From Sphingomonas tagetis (GTDB taxonomy: Bacteria > Pseudomonadota > Alphaproteobacteria > Sphingomonadales > Sphingomonadaceae): DNA of 64,000 nt. The translations under genes and the position numbers were made by a program. The notes under the pieces are model-generated. The model saw only the letters and a list, made by a program, of their open reading frames with translations. It searched no databases and was not told the origin of the DNA. This document shows, in pieces, positions 34,940 to 43,368 of this stretch. The stretch spans positions 19,881 to 83,880 of the forward strand of contig NZ_JAMLDX010000020.1 of assembly GCF_024211275.1 (NCBI RefSeq), read 5' to 3'. Positions within the stretch are counted from its first letter, which is position 1. Every line of letters begins with the position of its first letter.

Positions 34940-36286
34940 ATGCAGGATTTCTCGAAGCTCCGGTTCGTGAGCGATCTCGTCAACGAGAGCGCGATCTCGC
35001 GCCAGCAATATCTCGTCTATATCCTCTGCTTCGTGCTCGTTGCGGTTGATGGGTTCGATACCGCCGTAATCGGTTTCGTCGCTCCGGCGATCAAGGCCGA
35101 GTTCGGTCTGGGTCCGCATTCGATCGCGATCCTGATCACCGCTGGCCTGCTGGGCGCGATCACCGGAACGAGCATACTCGGGCCTGCCGCCGATATCTTC
35201 GGACGCACGCGTGTCATGCTGGTCGCCACGTTCATTTATGGCGGCCTCACGATGCTCCTGGGAACGTTGCAGAGCTTCGAGGCCATCCTCGCCGTCCGCT
35301 TCCTTGCCGGCATATGTTTTGGCGGCGTACTGCCCTGCGCGATCGCGCTGACGGCTGAATATGCGCCGCACCGAAAACGTTCGTCGCTGATCACGGCCAT
35401 GTTCTGCGGGTTCACGATCGGGTCGGCGTCGGTCGGCTTTATCGCGGCCTGGATGTTGCCCGTACTGGGGTGGCGCGCCGTCTTGTTGACCGGCGGCGGC
35501 CTGGCGATCCTGGTCGGCGCGCTTTGCTGGGCGCTGCTTCCGGAATCGCTGCAATTTCTGGTGGCGCGCCGGCCGGGTCACAAGTCGATCGGCCATATTC
35601 TGGGCCGGATAGCGCCGGCGGCATTGAAGGCGGGCTGGGTTCCGCAGCCCGACGCCGTGCCTGAGGGCAGGCCGCTTCGCGCCCTTTTCGAAGCGCGCCC
35701 GATGGGCGGTACGCTGCTATTGTGGCTGAGCGCCTTTGCGGCCTTGATGTGCACCTATCTCCTCGCCAACTGGCTGCCGGTTCTGCTGACGCAGGAGGGT
35801 TATTCGGTGAGCAAGGCGGCGGTCGTCACCGCCATGTTCCAGGTCGGCGGCACCATCGGATCGCTGTCGATCGGCATGGTGATGGACCGCCGGCGCCCCA
35901 ATCGCGTGCTGGGCGCTGTCTGGGCCGGTTCGACGTTTGCGCTTGGCGGCATCGCGTTGTTCACGCCGTTCCCCATCGCGGTCGCGATTGCGGTGTTCTT
36001 TGCCGGCGTCTGTATTCCGGGCGGGCAGATCGGCTCATCGGCCTATGCGGCCGCCTGGTATCCCACGCAGGTCCGCACCACGGGGATCAGCTGGATGTCG
36101 GGCATCGGGCGCGCCGGCGCGCTGGTCGGAAGTCTCGTCGCGGGGGGACTCCTGGCGCTCGGGCTCGGTATGCAGATGATTGTCGCGCTGCTTGGAATTC
36201 CCATGCTGCTGGGCGCGGGCGCGATGTTCCTTCACGAACGTTATGTCGCGCCGGAAGCCGCCGGCCCGGAAACGGGGTCGATCTGA
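34940..36286 (+). CDS. AAHS-family MFS transporter (first)
   Basis: A 448-residue, 12-helix major-facilitator transporter. The first helix has VAVDGFDTAVIGFVAP, the D-G-F-D signature of the aromatic acid:H+ symporters (PcaK/BenK/GalT type). GPAADIFGRTRVML is the loop-2 motif and ALTAEYAPHRKRS follows helix 4; MDRRRPNRVLG is the equivalent loop in the second half. It would import an aromatic or related acid with protons. AAGGAG lies before the ATG. Its stop overlaps the start of the aldo/keto reductase (TGATG). It has a paralogue at 57358-58683. Confidence 0.85.
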   Translation: MQDFSKLRFVSDLVNESAISRQQYLVYILCFVLVAVDGFDTAVIGFVAPAIKAEFGLGPHSIAILITAGLLGAITGTSILGPAADIFGRTRVMLVATFIYGGLTMLLGTLQSFEAILAVRFLAGICFGGVLPCAIALTAEYAPHRKRSSLITAMFCGFTIGSASVGFIAAWMLPVLGWRAVLLTGGGLAILVGALCWALLPESLQFLVARRPGHKSIGHILGRIAPAALKAGWVPQPDAVPEGRPLRALFEARPMGGTLLLWLSAFAALMCTYLLANWLPVLLTQEGYSVSKAAVVTAMFQVGGTIGSLSIGMVMDRRRPNRVLGAVWAGSTFALGGIALFTPFPIAVAIAVFFAGVCIPGGQIGSSAYAAAWYPTQVRTTGISWMSGIGRAGALVGSLVAGGLLALGLGMQMIVALLGIPMLLGAGAMFLHERYVAPEAAGPETGSI

Positions 36287-37230
36287 TGGAAATGCGCCGC
36301 GTCGGCAGATCGGGACTGCTGGTCAGCGCGGTCGGCCTGGGTTGCAATAATTTCGGATCGCGGATGGACGCCGCCGCCGCCGCCGCCGTGGTCGGCCAGG
36401 CGATCGAGTGCGGAATCAATTTCTTCGACACGGCCGATGTATATGGAAAATCGCAATCCGAAGTGATGCTCGGGGCAGCCTTGGGGTCCCGCCGTAAGGA
36501 CGTCGTGATCGCGACCAAATTCGGGTTGCCGATCGATCAGGATCCGACGCATCGGGGCGGTTCGCGGCGCTGGATCGTCGAGGCCTGCGACCGAAGTCTC
36601 CGGCGCCTTGGCACGGACTATATCGATCTTTACCAGCAGCACGGCGCCGATCCTGCGACACCGCTCGATGAGACATTGCGAGCGCTCGACGACCTCGTGC
36701 GCGCTGGCAAGGTTCGTTATGTCGGCGCATCGAGTTATGAGCCATGGCGTCTCGTCGATGCCGATTGGACCGCGCGCGAGCTTGGCGCCAGCCGCTTCAT
36801 ATCCGTCATGAGCGGCCTGTCGCTGCTCGAACGCGGCGCGCGCGAGAGCTATTTCCCCGTTTGTGATCGCCTGGGCATCGGCTTTCTGCCGTATTTCCCG
36901 CTCGCCGCGGGCTTGCTGACCGGAAAATACCGCCGCAACGAGCCCCCTCCCGCATCAGGCAGGCTCACGGACTGGGGGCAGCGCGGCGCCGACGCGCTAC
37001 AGGACGCCAATCTGGTCAAGGTCGAAGCGCTTCACGGCTTCGCTGCGGCGCGCGACAGGGAACTGCTCGAACTGGCGATCTCATGGCTTCTTGCCATGCC
37101 GCAGGTCGCATCGGTCCTGTCCGGCGCCACGCGACCCGAGCAAGTGGTGGCCAATGTCGAAGCGGCGGAATGGAAAATGAGCGGAGCCGATCTTCAGTCA
37201 TTCGACGAGCTCGCCGCCTCGTTCGCTTGA
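36286..37230 (+). CDS. Aldo/keto reductase
   Basis: A 314-residue NADPH-dependent aldo/keto reductase. The start MEMRRVGRSGLLVSAVGLGC, then NFFDTADVYGKSQSEVMLG (catalytic D and Y), VVIATKFG (catalytic K), DYIDLYQQHG (catalytic H position) and a C-terminal SVLSGATRPEQVVANV cofactor block. The group is that of soluble oxidoreductases reducing aldehydes, ketones or lactones. It follows the AAHS transporter with TGATG overlap and ends the plus-strand operon, so it probably reduces a compound that the receptor and transporter import. Confidence 0.85.
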   Translation: MEMRRVGRSGLLVSAVGLGCNNFGSRMDAAAAAAVVGQAIECGINFFDTADVYGKSQSEVMLGAALGSRRKDVVIATKFGLPIDQDPTHRGGSRRWIVEACDRSLRRLGTDYIDLYQQHGADPATPLDETLRALDDLVRAGKVRYVGASSYEPWRLVDADWTARELGASRFISVMSGLSLLERGARESYFPVCDRLGIGFLPYFPLAAGLLTGKYRRNEPPPASGRLTDWGQRGADALQDANLVKVEALHGFAAARDRELLELAISWLLAMPQVASVLSGATRPEQVVANVEAAEWKMSGADLQSFDELAASFA

Positions 37231-37335
37231 TTCAGCGCCGGGATCAGCGGCGATACCACGGGGCGAGCAGGGCTGTCCGGCGCCGCCGCGGCCCTATGGG
37301 CGACCGCGATCAGCGCCGGCTGGTGAGCTGAGCTC

Positions 37336-38445
37336 TCAGATGGTCACGAGATAATTGGTAAAGCCGCCGTCCCCGGACGAGACGCCGTTGATCGCTTCGT
37401 TGATGGAATCGAGCGGCCAGGACTTCGGCTCCAGAACCGAAATATCGATGGCTCCCGAAGCGATCATGTCGGCCATCTCGATGCCGTCGGCGGTGGTGAA
37501 CCAGACCGAGCCGATCATTTCCATCTGCTCGTCCATCCACCATTTCACATCGACCCCAAGGTCGCCAGCCGTGCCGCCGATGTTCACGATGCGGCCGCCT
37601 CGCTTGACGCCATACATCGCGTCTTTCATCGAATCGAGCGACGCCACGGCGCCGAGCGTATCGAGCATATAGTCGGCCCCCTTGCCGCTCGTCTGCGATT
37701 TGACCCACGCCGCGACCGGGCCGTGGAGGTTCGAATGCGTGATCACGCGACCGGGGGCGAGCTGTTCCAGCCGCGAGAGTAATTTCTCCCCTCGCGCGAC
37801 CGCATAGATTCGCGCGGCGCCCATCGCGAGCGCCAGGATCGTGGCGCCGACCCCCAAGGTTCCGGTTGCGCCATTGATAATGATCGACTTGCCGGCAAGG
37901 GGCCCGCACTTCTTGAGGGCGGCGTAAGATGTGCCGAGATAGCCGAACCGCGTTCCGTGACCGACCGCCAGCCCGTCAGGCAATTTGACGAGCGCGGTTT
38001 GCGGCGCGCGCATGAATTCGCAGAATCCACCCTCGGGGTAGAGTCGAAACATTTCGAGGCTGTTCTCATTATATCCGAAATAGCCGCCCAGCGTCCAATA
38101 GCCGCATTTCTGAGGCGTGCCCGATAGGCAGCTGTGGCACGCCTGGCAGGCGCGGCCGGGATTCACATAGACATAGTCGCCGGGCTGGTAGCCGACGACA
38201 TTGTCGCCGACCTGATGCACCATTCCGACGGGGTCGAGCCCGAATATCGCAGGAAGCGGCGGCAGCGGCATCTGCGGATACCATGTCTGCCAGTTGGCGA
38301 GCACATTGGCGAGGTTCGGGACCATGCCGCAACCCTGCACCTGCACCACCACGTCGGTCCCGCTCGCGATCGGCTTGCGGACGACATCCAGCTTCATGGG
38401 CTGGCCGATTTCGTGAAGCCGCGCCGCGCGCATCGTTTCTGCCAT
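37336..38445 (-). CDS. Zinc-binding alcohol dehydrogenase (first of two paralogues)
   Basis: A 369-residue medium-chain dehydrogenase. QVQGCGMVPN contains the catalytic-zinc cysteine; CQACHSCLSGTPQKC is the structural-zinc C-x2-C-x2-C-x7-C loop; INGATGTLGVGATILALAMG is the NAD(P)-binding turn. It oxidises an alcohol or reduces a ketone. With the ATG at 38445 it has exactly the same length as its paralogue at 52506-53615, which supports both starts. It is divergent from the DoxX gene across a promoter region with ATACC-N4-GGTAT operators. Substrate unknown; position suggests a catabolic alcohol. Confidence 0.8.
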   Translation of the reverse strand: MAETMRAARLHEIGQPMKLDVVRKPIASGTDVVVQVQGCGMVPNLANVLANWQTWYPQMPLPPLPAIFGLDPVGMVHQVGDNVVGYQPGDYVYVNPGRACQACHSCLSGTPQKCGYWTLGGYFGYNENSLEMFRLYPEGGFCEFMRAPQTALVKLPDGLAVGHGTRFGYLGTSYAALKKCGPLAGKSIIINGATGTLGVGATILALAMGAARIYAVARGEKLLSRLEQLAPGRVITHSNLHGPVAAWVKSQTSGKGADYMLDTLGAVASLDSMKDAMYGVKRGGRIVNIGGTAGDLGVDVKWWMDEQMEMIGSVWFTTADGIEMADMIASGAIDISVLEPKSWPLDSINEAINGVSSGDGGFTNYLVTI

Positions 38446-38503
38446 CGTTCCGACACCTCTCATCATGATTTCCGTAACCCGTGGTCGCTTGCGAAGCACG
38501 GCC

Positions 38504-38545
38504 TTGACATACCACGTGCTATCGGAATACCATATGGTATGTCAA
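38504..38545. promoter_or_regulatory. Divergent promoter with ATACC-N4-GGTAT operator
   Basis: An 11-bp inverted repeat (TTGACATACCA at 38504-38514, TGGTATGTCAA at 38535-38545) encloses a second, perfect 14-bp palindrome ATACCATATGGTAT at 38527-38540. The outer arms double as TTGACA -35 boxes, one on each strand. On the plus strand, TACCAT 18 bp downstream can act as -10. A dimeric repressor here would shut both the alcohol dehydrogenase and the DoxX/P450 operon. Confidence 0.65.
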
Positions 38546-38585
38546 CCGCGATCGGTGCGTGGAGGCATGAAGAGAGGAAGCCGGG

Positions 38586-38939
38586 ATGCCGTGGATCGAT
38601 GACCCTCAAATCGCTCTGCGAGTGCTTTGCGGCATCTGGTTCGTCCCCCATCTGCTCGGCAAGCTGATGCACGCCGACCTGGCCTATCTGACCTTCGAAA
38701 GGGCGGGCTTCAAACCTGGCAAGATGTTCCTCTATGCGACGGTGGCGATGGAGGCCCTTGCAATGATCGGCCTGGTCTTTGGGGTCATGCCGAAAGCCGC
38801 CGCCGGACTGGCGGCCATCGTTCTCGCCGGCGCGGCGTATGCGGTCGTCAAGATCAACGGATCCAACTGGCGGTGGCAGAAGGGCGGGCCCGAATACATC
38901 GTTTTTTGGGCCCTTTGCTGCGTCATCTCAGTCGTCTGA
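38586..38939 (+). CDS. DoxX-like membrane protein
   Basis: A 117-residue protein with four hydrophobic segments. The N-terminal IALRVLCGIWFVPHLLGKLM and the later FLYATVAMEALAMIGLVFGV, GLAAIVLAGAAYAVV and YIVFWALCCVISVV fit the DoxX/DoxD family of small inner-membrane proteins, some of which associate with quinone-linked oxidation. AGAGGAAG precedes the ATG. It heads the plus-strand run DoxX, P450, LigJ, thioredoxin-fold protein. It may pass electrons or hold a membrane complex for the P450 or dehydrogenase; this is inference. Confidence 0.7.
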   Translation: MPWIDDPQIALRVLCGIWFVPHLLGKLMHADLAYLTFERAGFKPGKMFLYATVAMEALAMIGLVFGVMPKAAAGLAAIVLAGAAYAVVKINGSNWRWQKGGPEYIVFWALCCVISVV

Positions 38940-39014
38940 GCGCCGCGCGGATGACGATCGGGGCCGAATATTATAGATATCAATCGGTGTCTCAAACATG
39001 CAGCTGGAGCAGAA

Positions 39015-40205
39015 TTGGTGGCTGATGACTCCTTGACGGGCGAAGCACTCTTCAACGACCCGTATCCGGTATACGCTCGCCTGAGGCGGGAGGCGCCGGT
39101 CGCCTTGTTCGAGGGCACGCACGAATATTTCGTGACCCGATGGCAGGATTGCCAGACGGTTGGCGCCAACGACGCCGTTTTCGGCCCGTCCGCCTCGGAT
39201 AATCGGCCCGAAGCTCGCGTGTTCGGGATTCCGAACGTGCTATCCATGTCGGGTCCCGAGCATCAGGCCCTTCGCGCGGGCATCGATTACGAAGTTCAAC
39301 AACAACGGGTCGACGGATACATCGAAGACTTGGCGCGTCCGATCGTCGTCAAATATATCGACGCGATCCGCTCGCAGGGCGAGGCCGATCTCACTCAACA
39401 GCTATTTGAACCGATCAGCGTCAGGATCGTGGGGGACCTGATCGGCCTGACTCAAATTCCCAACGAGACGCTTCAATCCTGGTTTCACGCAATAAACGGC
39501 GGCTTGCAGAACACCGTTGCGCAGGACCCTGCGGTCTGGGCGCGATGCGACCAGGCAATTGCCGATATCGACGAGGTGATGCGCGCCATGTACGAAAAGG
39601 TGTGCGCCGCCCCTGACGCAACGCTTTTTTCGCATGTCGTGTACGGCGGACTGCCGGATGGGCAGCGCCGCTCATTCGAAGACATCATGCCGACGATGCG
39701 CGTCATCATTCTGGGCGGATTGCAGGAACCCGGTCATGGCGCCGCCAACGCGGCGTATGGCGTCCTCGACGATAAGGAGCAATCCGGCCTGATGCGGACG
39801 GAGCCGTCGACATGGGCGCTCAAGGCTTATGACGAGGGGCTGCGATGGATCGCGCCAATCGGCGTGACGCCGCGCGTGGCCCGCCAGGACTTCGAAATCG
39901 CAGGAACTCGTGTCCCCGAAGGCGCGTCGGTGGCGATCGTACTTGCCTCCGCAAACCGTGACGAGGGCCGTTGGGAAAATGCCGAGGCCTTCGACATGCG
40001 ACGGAAGAAAAAGGCGAACGCGACCTTCGGCTATCGTCCGCATTTCTGCTCGGGTCATTACCTCAGCCGGGCAGCGGGGCGAATTGCGTTGGAGGAGGCG
40101 TTTGCTCGCCTGCCGGGCCTTCGCATTGACGCAGACAAGCCCGTCAATGTGAAGGGCTGGCGGTTCCGTGGCGTTGTCAATCTGCCGGCGCGGTGGGACG
40201 CCTGA
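39015..40205 (+). CDS. Cytochrome P450
   Basis: A 396-residue soluble bacterial P450. The heme-binding loop is FGYRPHFCSGHYLSR, with the thiolate cysteine at about 345. The K-helix E-x-x-R is in YDEGLRWIAP. The I-helix reads GGLQEPGHGAAN: an acid is present, but the usual oxygen-activating threonine is replaced by proline, which is unusual. GGAG lies before a TTG at 39015 and a GTG at 39018, either of which could be the start. It would hydroxylate or O-demethylate an aromatic substrate, needing a ferredoxin and reductase not found nearby. Its stop overlaps the LigJ start (TGATG), so the two act in one operon. Confidence 0.85.
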   Translation: MVADDSLTGEALFNDPYPVYARLRREAPVALFEGTHEYFVTRWQDCQTVGANDAVFGPSASDNRPEARVFGIPNVLSMSGPEHQALRAGIDYEVQQQRVDGYIEDLARPIVVKYIDAIRSQGEADLTQQLFEPISVRIVGDLIGLTQIPNETLQSWFHAINGGLQNTVAQDPAVWARCDQAIADIDEVMRAMYEKVCAAPDATLFSHVVYGGLPDGQRRSFEDIMPTMRVIILGGLQEPGHGAANAAYGVLDDKEQSGLMRTEPSTWALKAYDEGLRWIAPIGVTPRVARQDFEIAGTRVPEGASVAIVLASANRDEGRWENAEAFDMRRKKKANATFGYRPHFCSGHYLSRAAGRIALEEAFARLPGLRIDADKPVNVKGWRFRGVVNLPARWDA

Positions 40206-41260
40206 TGATCATCGATTGCCATGGGCATTACACGACGGAGCCAGCCGGGCATGGCAAGTTCCGCTCCGATCAGTTGGCTCTGTTTGCGAGCGGCAGGGGC
40301 GAAGCAGCTTACCCCCGGATTTCCGATGACGAGATCGTCGAATCGATCGAGACGAACCAGCTGCGCCTGATCCGCGAACGCGGCGCCGACCTCACGATCT
40401 TCTCGCCGCGTGCCGTCGGGATGGGGCATCATGACGGGAACGAGCGGACCAGCCAAATCTGGACCCGCCACTGCAACGACCTGATCAAACGGGTCATCGA
40501 CCTTTTTCCGCAGAATTTCGTCGGCGTGTGCCAACTGCCGCAATCGCCGGGCGTATCGATCGCCAATTCAATCGATGAACTGGAGCGCTGCGTCCAGGAG
40601 CTCGGGTTCGTCGGCTGCAATCTCAACCCTGACCCATCGGGCGGGCATTGGAGCGGGCCGCCATTGACCGACAGGGCGTGGTATCCCTTCTTCGAGAAAA
40701 TGGTCGAACTCGACGTGCCGGCGATGATCCATGTGTCCGGCACCTGCAACCCGAATTTCCATGCAACGGGATCGCATTACCTCAATGCGGATACGACCGC
40801 ATTCATGCAGTTTCTTCAAGGCGATCTGTTCGGCGATTTCCCCGAATTGCGCTTCATCATCCCGCACGGGGGTGGCGCGGTTCCCTATCATTGGGGCCGC
40901 TTCCGCGGACTTGCGGACCGGCTTGGCCGCCCGGAGCCCCGCGAGCATGTCCTGTCGAACGTCTTTTTCGATACCTGCGTTTACCACCAGCCAGGCATTG
41001 ACCTATTGTTCAAGGTCATTCCGATCGAGAGTATCCTGTTCGCCTCCGAAATGCTCGGCGCCGTCCGGAGCTCGGATCCGGCAACGGGCCACCCTTATGA
41101 CGACACCAAGCGCTACGTCGATGCGCTCGATTTGACCGAGCGGGAGCGCGCACTGGTATATGAGGGTAACGCCCGCCGCGTTTATCCGCGGCTCGATCGG
41201 CGAATTGCCGAACTGGGACTTTCACAACCCCATCGGCCGGCATCTTCGCCGATCTCATAG
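40205..41260 (+). CDS. ligJ: 4-oxalomesaconate hydratase (LigJ-type amidohydrolase)
   Basis: A 351-residue amidohydrolase-superfamily protein. The start MIIDCHGHYTTEP gives the H-x-H metal motif. MIHVSGTCNPNFHATGSHYLN, here cited as MIHVSGTCNPN and FHATGSHYLN, and IPHGGGAVPYHWGRFRGLAD follow, with a late E in ILFASEMLGAV. These are the LigJ arrangements; related decarboxylases have D in place of that E. LigJ hydrates 4-oxalomesaconate to 4-carboxy-4-hydroxy-2-oxoadipate in protocatechuate 4,5-cleavage and gallate breakdown. The ATG overlaps the P450 stop. LigK, the next enzyme of the pathway, is encoded at 43369-44046. No LigAB/LigC/LigI homologue is seen in the window. Confidence 0.8.
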   Translation: MIIDCHGHYTTEPAGHGKFRSDQLALFASGRGEAAYPRISDDEIVESIETNQLRLIRERGADLTIFSPRAVGMGHHDGNERTSQIWTRHCNDLIKRVIDLFPQNFVGVCQLPQSPGVSIANSIDELERCVQELGFVGCNLNPDPSGGHWSGPPLTDRAWYPFFEKMVELDVPAMIHVSGTCNPNFHATGSHYLNADTTAFMQFLQGDLFGDFPELRFIIPHGGGAVPYHWGRFRGLADRLGRPEPREHVLSNVFFDTCVYHQPGIDLLFKVIPIESILFASEMLGAVRSSDPATGHPYDDTKRYVDALDLTERERALVYEGNARRVYPRLDRRIAELGLSQPHRPASSPIS

Positions 41261-41285
41261 CGACTCGTTGGAAGGAGGCTTGGGC

Positions 41286-41750
41286 GTGATCGAATTCCAG
41301 CCAACCCTGTATCTCAGGCAATCCTGCGCTTCGTGCCTCGAACTGGCCGCCTTCCTGGCCGAAGGTGGCCTCTTCGATCATTTCATTATCCAGGATCTTT
41401 GGCCGGGAGACGAAAATGAGGGGGCAATCGACCCCGAGCCGACAACGATTATTCCGCCGCCGGACTTTCCCGCCGCGCAGGTAGCGCCGGGCGAAGTCCT
41501 GATCGGGTGCGATGCGATCATCGCTCACTATGCACAGCGCCGCGGTCTTAACCCGGACGGCATGCCATATTATCAATATGTCCAGCGCGGACCTGTGCGG
41601 CGGATGCGCGAGCAGGCGGCACGGCGCGGCGAGCCGGACGGTGCGCTCGGGACCAGTGGCAAGGAGCGGAAAACGAGGACCGACCGGCGTCGTAACGGTG
41701 GACGCCTCAGTCGGCTTCGCCATAGGCTCGCTGTAGGAGATCCAGCGTAA
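41286..41750 (+). CDS. Thioredoxin/glutaredoxin-fold protein of unknown function
   Basis: A 154-residue protein. PTLYLRQSCASCLELAAFLA (residues about 7-26) gives a strand, a C-A-S-C motif and a helix, as in glutaredoxin-like folds. VAPGEVLIGCDAIIAHYAQRRG resembles the second half of that fold. The C-terminal 45 residues are basic and may be disordered or partly out of register, and overlap the convergent TetR gene by 44 bp. The start is a GTG at 41286 with AAGGAGG seven bases upstream. It follows LigJ by 25 bp. It might transfer thiols or, like some glutathione-dependent isomerases, act on a ring-cleavage product; this is unproven. Confidence 0.55.
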   Translation: MIEFQPTLYLRQSCASCLELAAFLAEGGLFDHFIIQDLWPGDENEGAIDPEPTTIIPPPDFPAAQVAPGEVLIGCDAIIAHYAQRRGLNPDGMPYYQYVQRGPVRRMREQAARRGEPDGALGTSGKERKTRTDRRRNGGRLSRLRHRLAVGDPA

Positions 41751-42303
41751 GCCGCACAAGATCGCGCACCGCGGGACCTTCGCCGGTGCTGAAGGAGGAT
41801 GCCGCGCCATAAGTGAGTTCGAGCACAATCGCGCCCAACAGCTCGGGCTGAGGGTCTTTCCACCTTGGAGCGATCGGCAACAGCAGCTCGCCGACCCCCC
41901 GCCATTGTTCGCGAAACAGCGTCGCATGCCGCGTCGTGAACGTGGCGTCGCGCCGCGCCTTCCGGAACAGTTCCAGCGGGAGCAGCCCCCATGTGGGATC
42001 GGCGGATTTTTCAGCGGCCCAATTGCTCATGCGATCGATGATCTCGGCTGGCCTGGTTACGCCGCTCAGCAATTTCCGTATTTCGACGACATCCTGACCC
42101 GCGTGCCGTTCGAGGAGCTCGAGGAAAAACTCTTCCTTGGTGCCGAAGTTCGAATAGAAGGCGCCTTTGCTGTAGCCCGCAGCCTCGGTGATCTTGTCGA
42201 TCGAGGCGCCTTCGAAGCCTTCCTTGGCGACGACCTTCGGGGCGCACTCGATGAGACGCATACGCGTTTGCGCCTGACTTTCTTCACGGGTTAGACGCGC
42301 CAT
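41707..42303 (-). CDS. TetR-family regulator
   Basis: A 198-residue repressor. The N-terminal helix-turn-helix is visible: AKEGFEGASIDKITEAAG, then YSKGAFYSNFGTKEEFF, the standard TetR recognition helix and Y-x-x-F-x-x-K block. The rest is an all-helical ligand-binding domain. CTGGAGATCC precedes the ATG. It converges on the LigJ operon and reads toward it. It is the nearest dimeric repressor for the ATACC-N4-GGTAT sites at 38504-38545 and 44089-44106, though other regulators (LysR) are present. The inducer is probably an aromatic acid or CoA ester. Confidence 0.85.
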   Translation of the reverse strand: MARLTREESQAQTRMRLIECAPKVVAKEGFEGASIDKITEAAGYSKGAFYSNFGTKEEFFLELLERHAGQDVVEIRKLLSGVTRPAEIIDRMSNWAAEKSADPTWGLLPLELFRKARRDATFTTRHATLFREQWRGVGELLLPIAPRWKDPQPELLGAIVLELTYGAASSFSTGEGPAVRDLVRLTLDLLQRAYGEAD

Positions 42304-42388
42304 CGGATCTCCAGGCCGTTTTAATGCTCACATCGCCATTCCGCATATGGCATGAGGCGCGCTCTTGCCAATCCGCCAGACGGGTTCG

Positions 42389-43300
42389 CTATCGAAGCGC
42401 AGCCTCCAGATACCGCGGTTCGAACACATCGGCGGCCGAATTGCGCCGTCCCTCATCCAGAAGATTTGCCCGAACCATCAAGTCGATCGTTGCGGCAAGC
42501 GCGGCCGGCGTTACCTCCATATGCGTGGGCCACATGCCGAGATCCCGCATATATACGAAGCCGCGCCGCGCGAGTTCAGGGCTGTCCTTTGTCGTAATGG
42601 CCCGAAACAGCTCGACGCACTCAGCTTCATTTTCGATATCGTTGGCGAAGTCATAGGCTTTCGCGAGGGCGGAGAGGAAGCGTGACAGCAGGTCCTCATT
42701 CCGATCGAGCCATTCCCTGCGCCCGATCAAGGCGGCGAAAACGATCTCGGGCAGATAGTCGCTGACTTCGCCGACAAGGGTATAGCCCTGGTCCTCGGCG
42801 AGGAAATTCCACGGCGCCGGTTGCGGGGCGGCGTCGATCGTCCCGTTCTGCAATGCTTCCCACCGCGTCGTGTGAATGCCTGCCAGCTCAAACCCATAGT
42901 CGTTCGGATAGCTCAGCCCGTTTTCGGCAAGCATGATCCGGGTGTAGATTGCCGTCCCCTCGGTCAGCGACGAGGTGCCGATCTTTTTCCCCCGGAGATC
43001 CGCAATCGATGCGATCTCGGGCCGCGCCACCAGCGACATGGGGAGGCGATTGGAATTTGACGCGACGATGCGGAGATTTCCGCCGCTCGCGAAATCGGTG
43101 ACGGCCCCCTCGGGCGGGGTGATCGCGAGTTCCACATCGCCATCCGCAACGGCCCTGGTGGCCTTGTCGACATTGCCCAGCTTTTCGAGCACCACCTCGA
43201 TGTCGGCGTCTGCGAAGTAACTTTTCTCAATGGCGACGAATATGGGAAGCCAGTTGAAGCCCTGTGCGGCGCCGCCAAGTCTAATTACATCATGTGCCAT
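42389..43300 (-). CDS. NMT1/SsuA-like substrate-binding protein, without signal peptide
   Basis: A 303-residue protein with the SsuA/THI5-type binding fold: LGGAAQGFNWLPIFVAIEKS and YFADADIEVVLEKLGN (cited in two pieces), ITPPEGAVTDFASGGNLRIV, then LRGKKIGTSSLTEGTAIYTR. Such proteins normally deliver sulfonates, nitrate or pyrimidines to an ABC transporter. No permease or ATPase gene is in the window. The N-terminus (MAHDVIRLGG) has no signal sequence, so a cytoplasmic binding or sensing role is likely. I chose the ATG at 43300; an upstream ATG at 43324 adds eight residues. It lies 68 bp downstream of ligK on the same strand. Confidence 0.65.
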   Translation of the reverse strand: MAHDVIRLGGAAQGFNWLPIFVAIEKSYFADADIEVVLEKLGNVDKATRAVADGDVELAITPPEGAVTDFASGGNLRIVASNSNRLPMSLVARPEIASIADLRGKKIGTSSLTEGTAIYTRIMLAENGLSYPNDYGFELAGIHTTRWEALQNGTIDAAPQPAPWNFLAEDQGYTLVGEVSDYLPEIVFAALIGRREWLDRNEDLLSRFLSALAKAYDFANDIENEAECVELFRAITTKDSPELARRGFVYMRDLGMWPTHMEVTPAALAATIDLMVRANLLDEGRRNSAADVFEPRYLEAALR

Positions 43301-43368
43301 GGAAATAGGTCTCCGCATATGCAATTTGTCCGGACATCATGCTGCCGGTCTTCTGAGCAGTCGGCCCC

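Noticed and set aside
38516..38529. Another LacI-type operator (TGCTATCG)
   Set aside because: Only the left eight bases match; the right half (GAATAC) does not, and the region already belongs to the ATACC palindrome.
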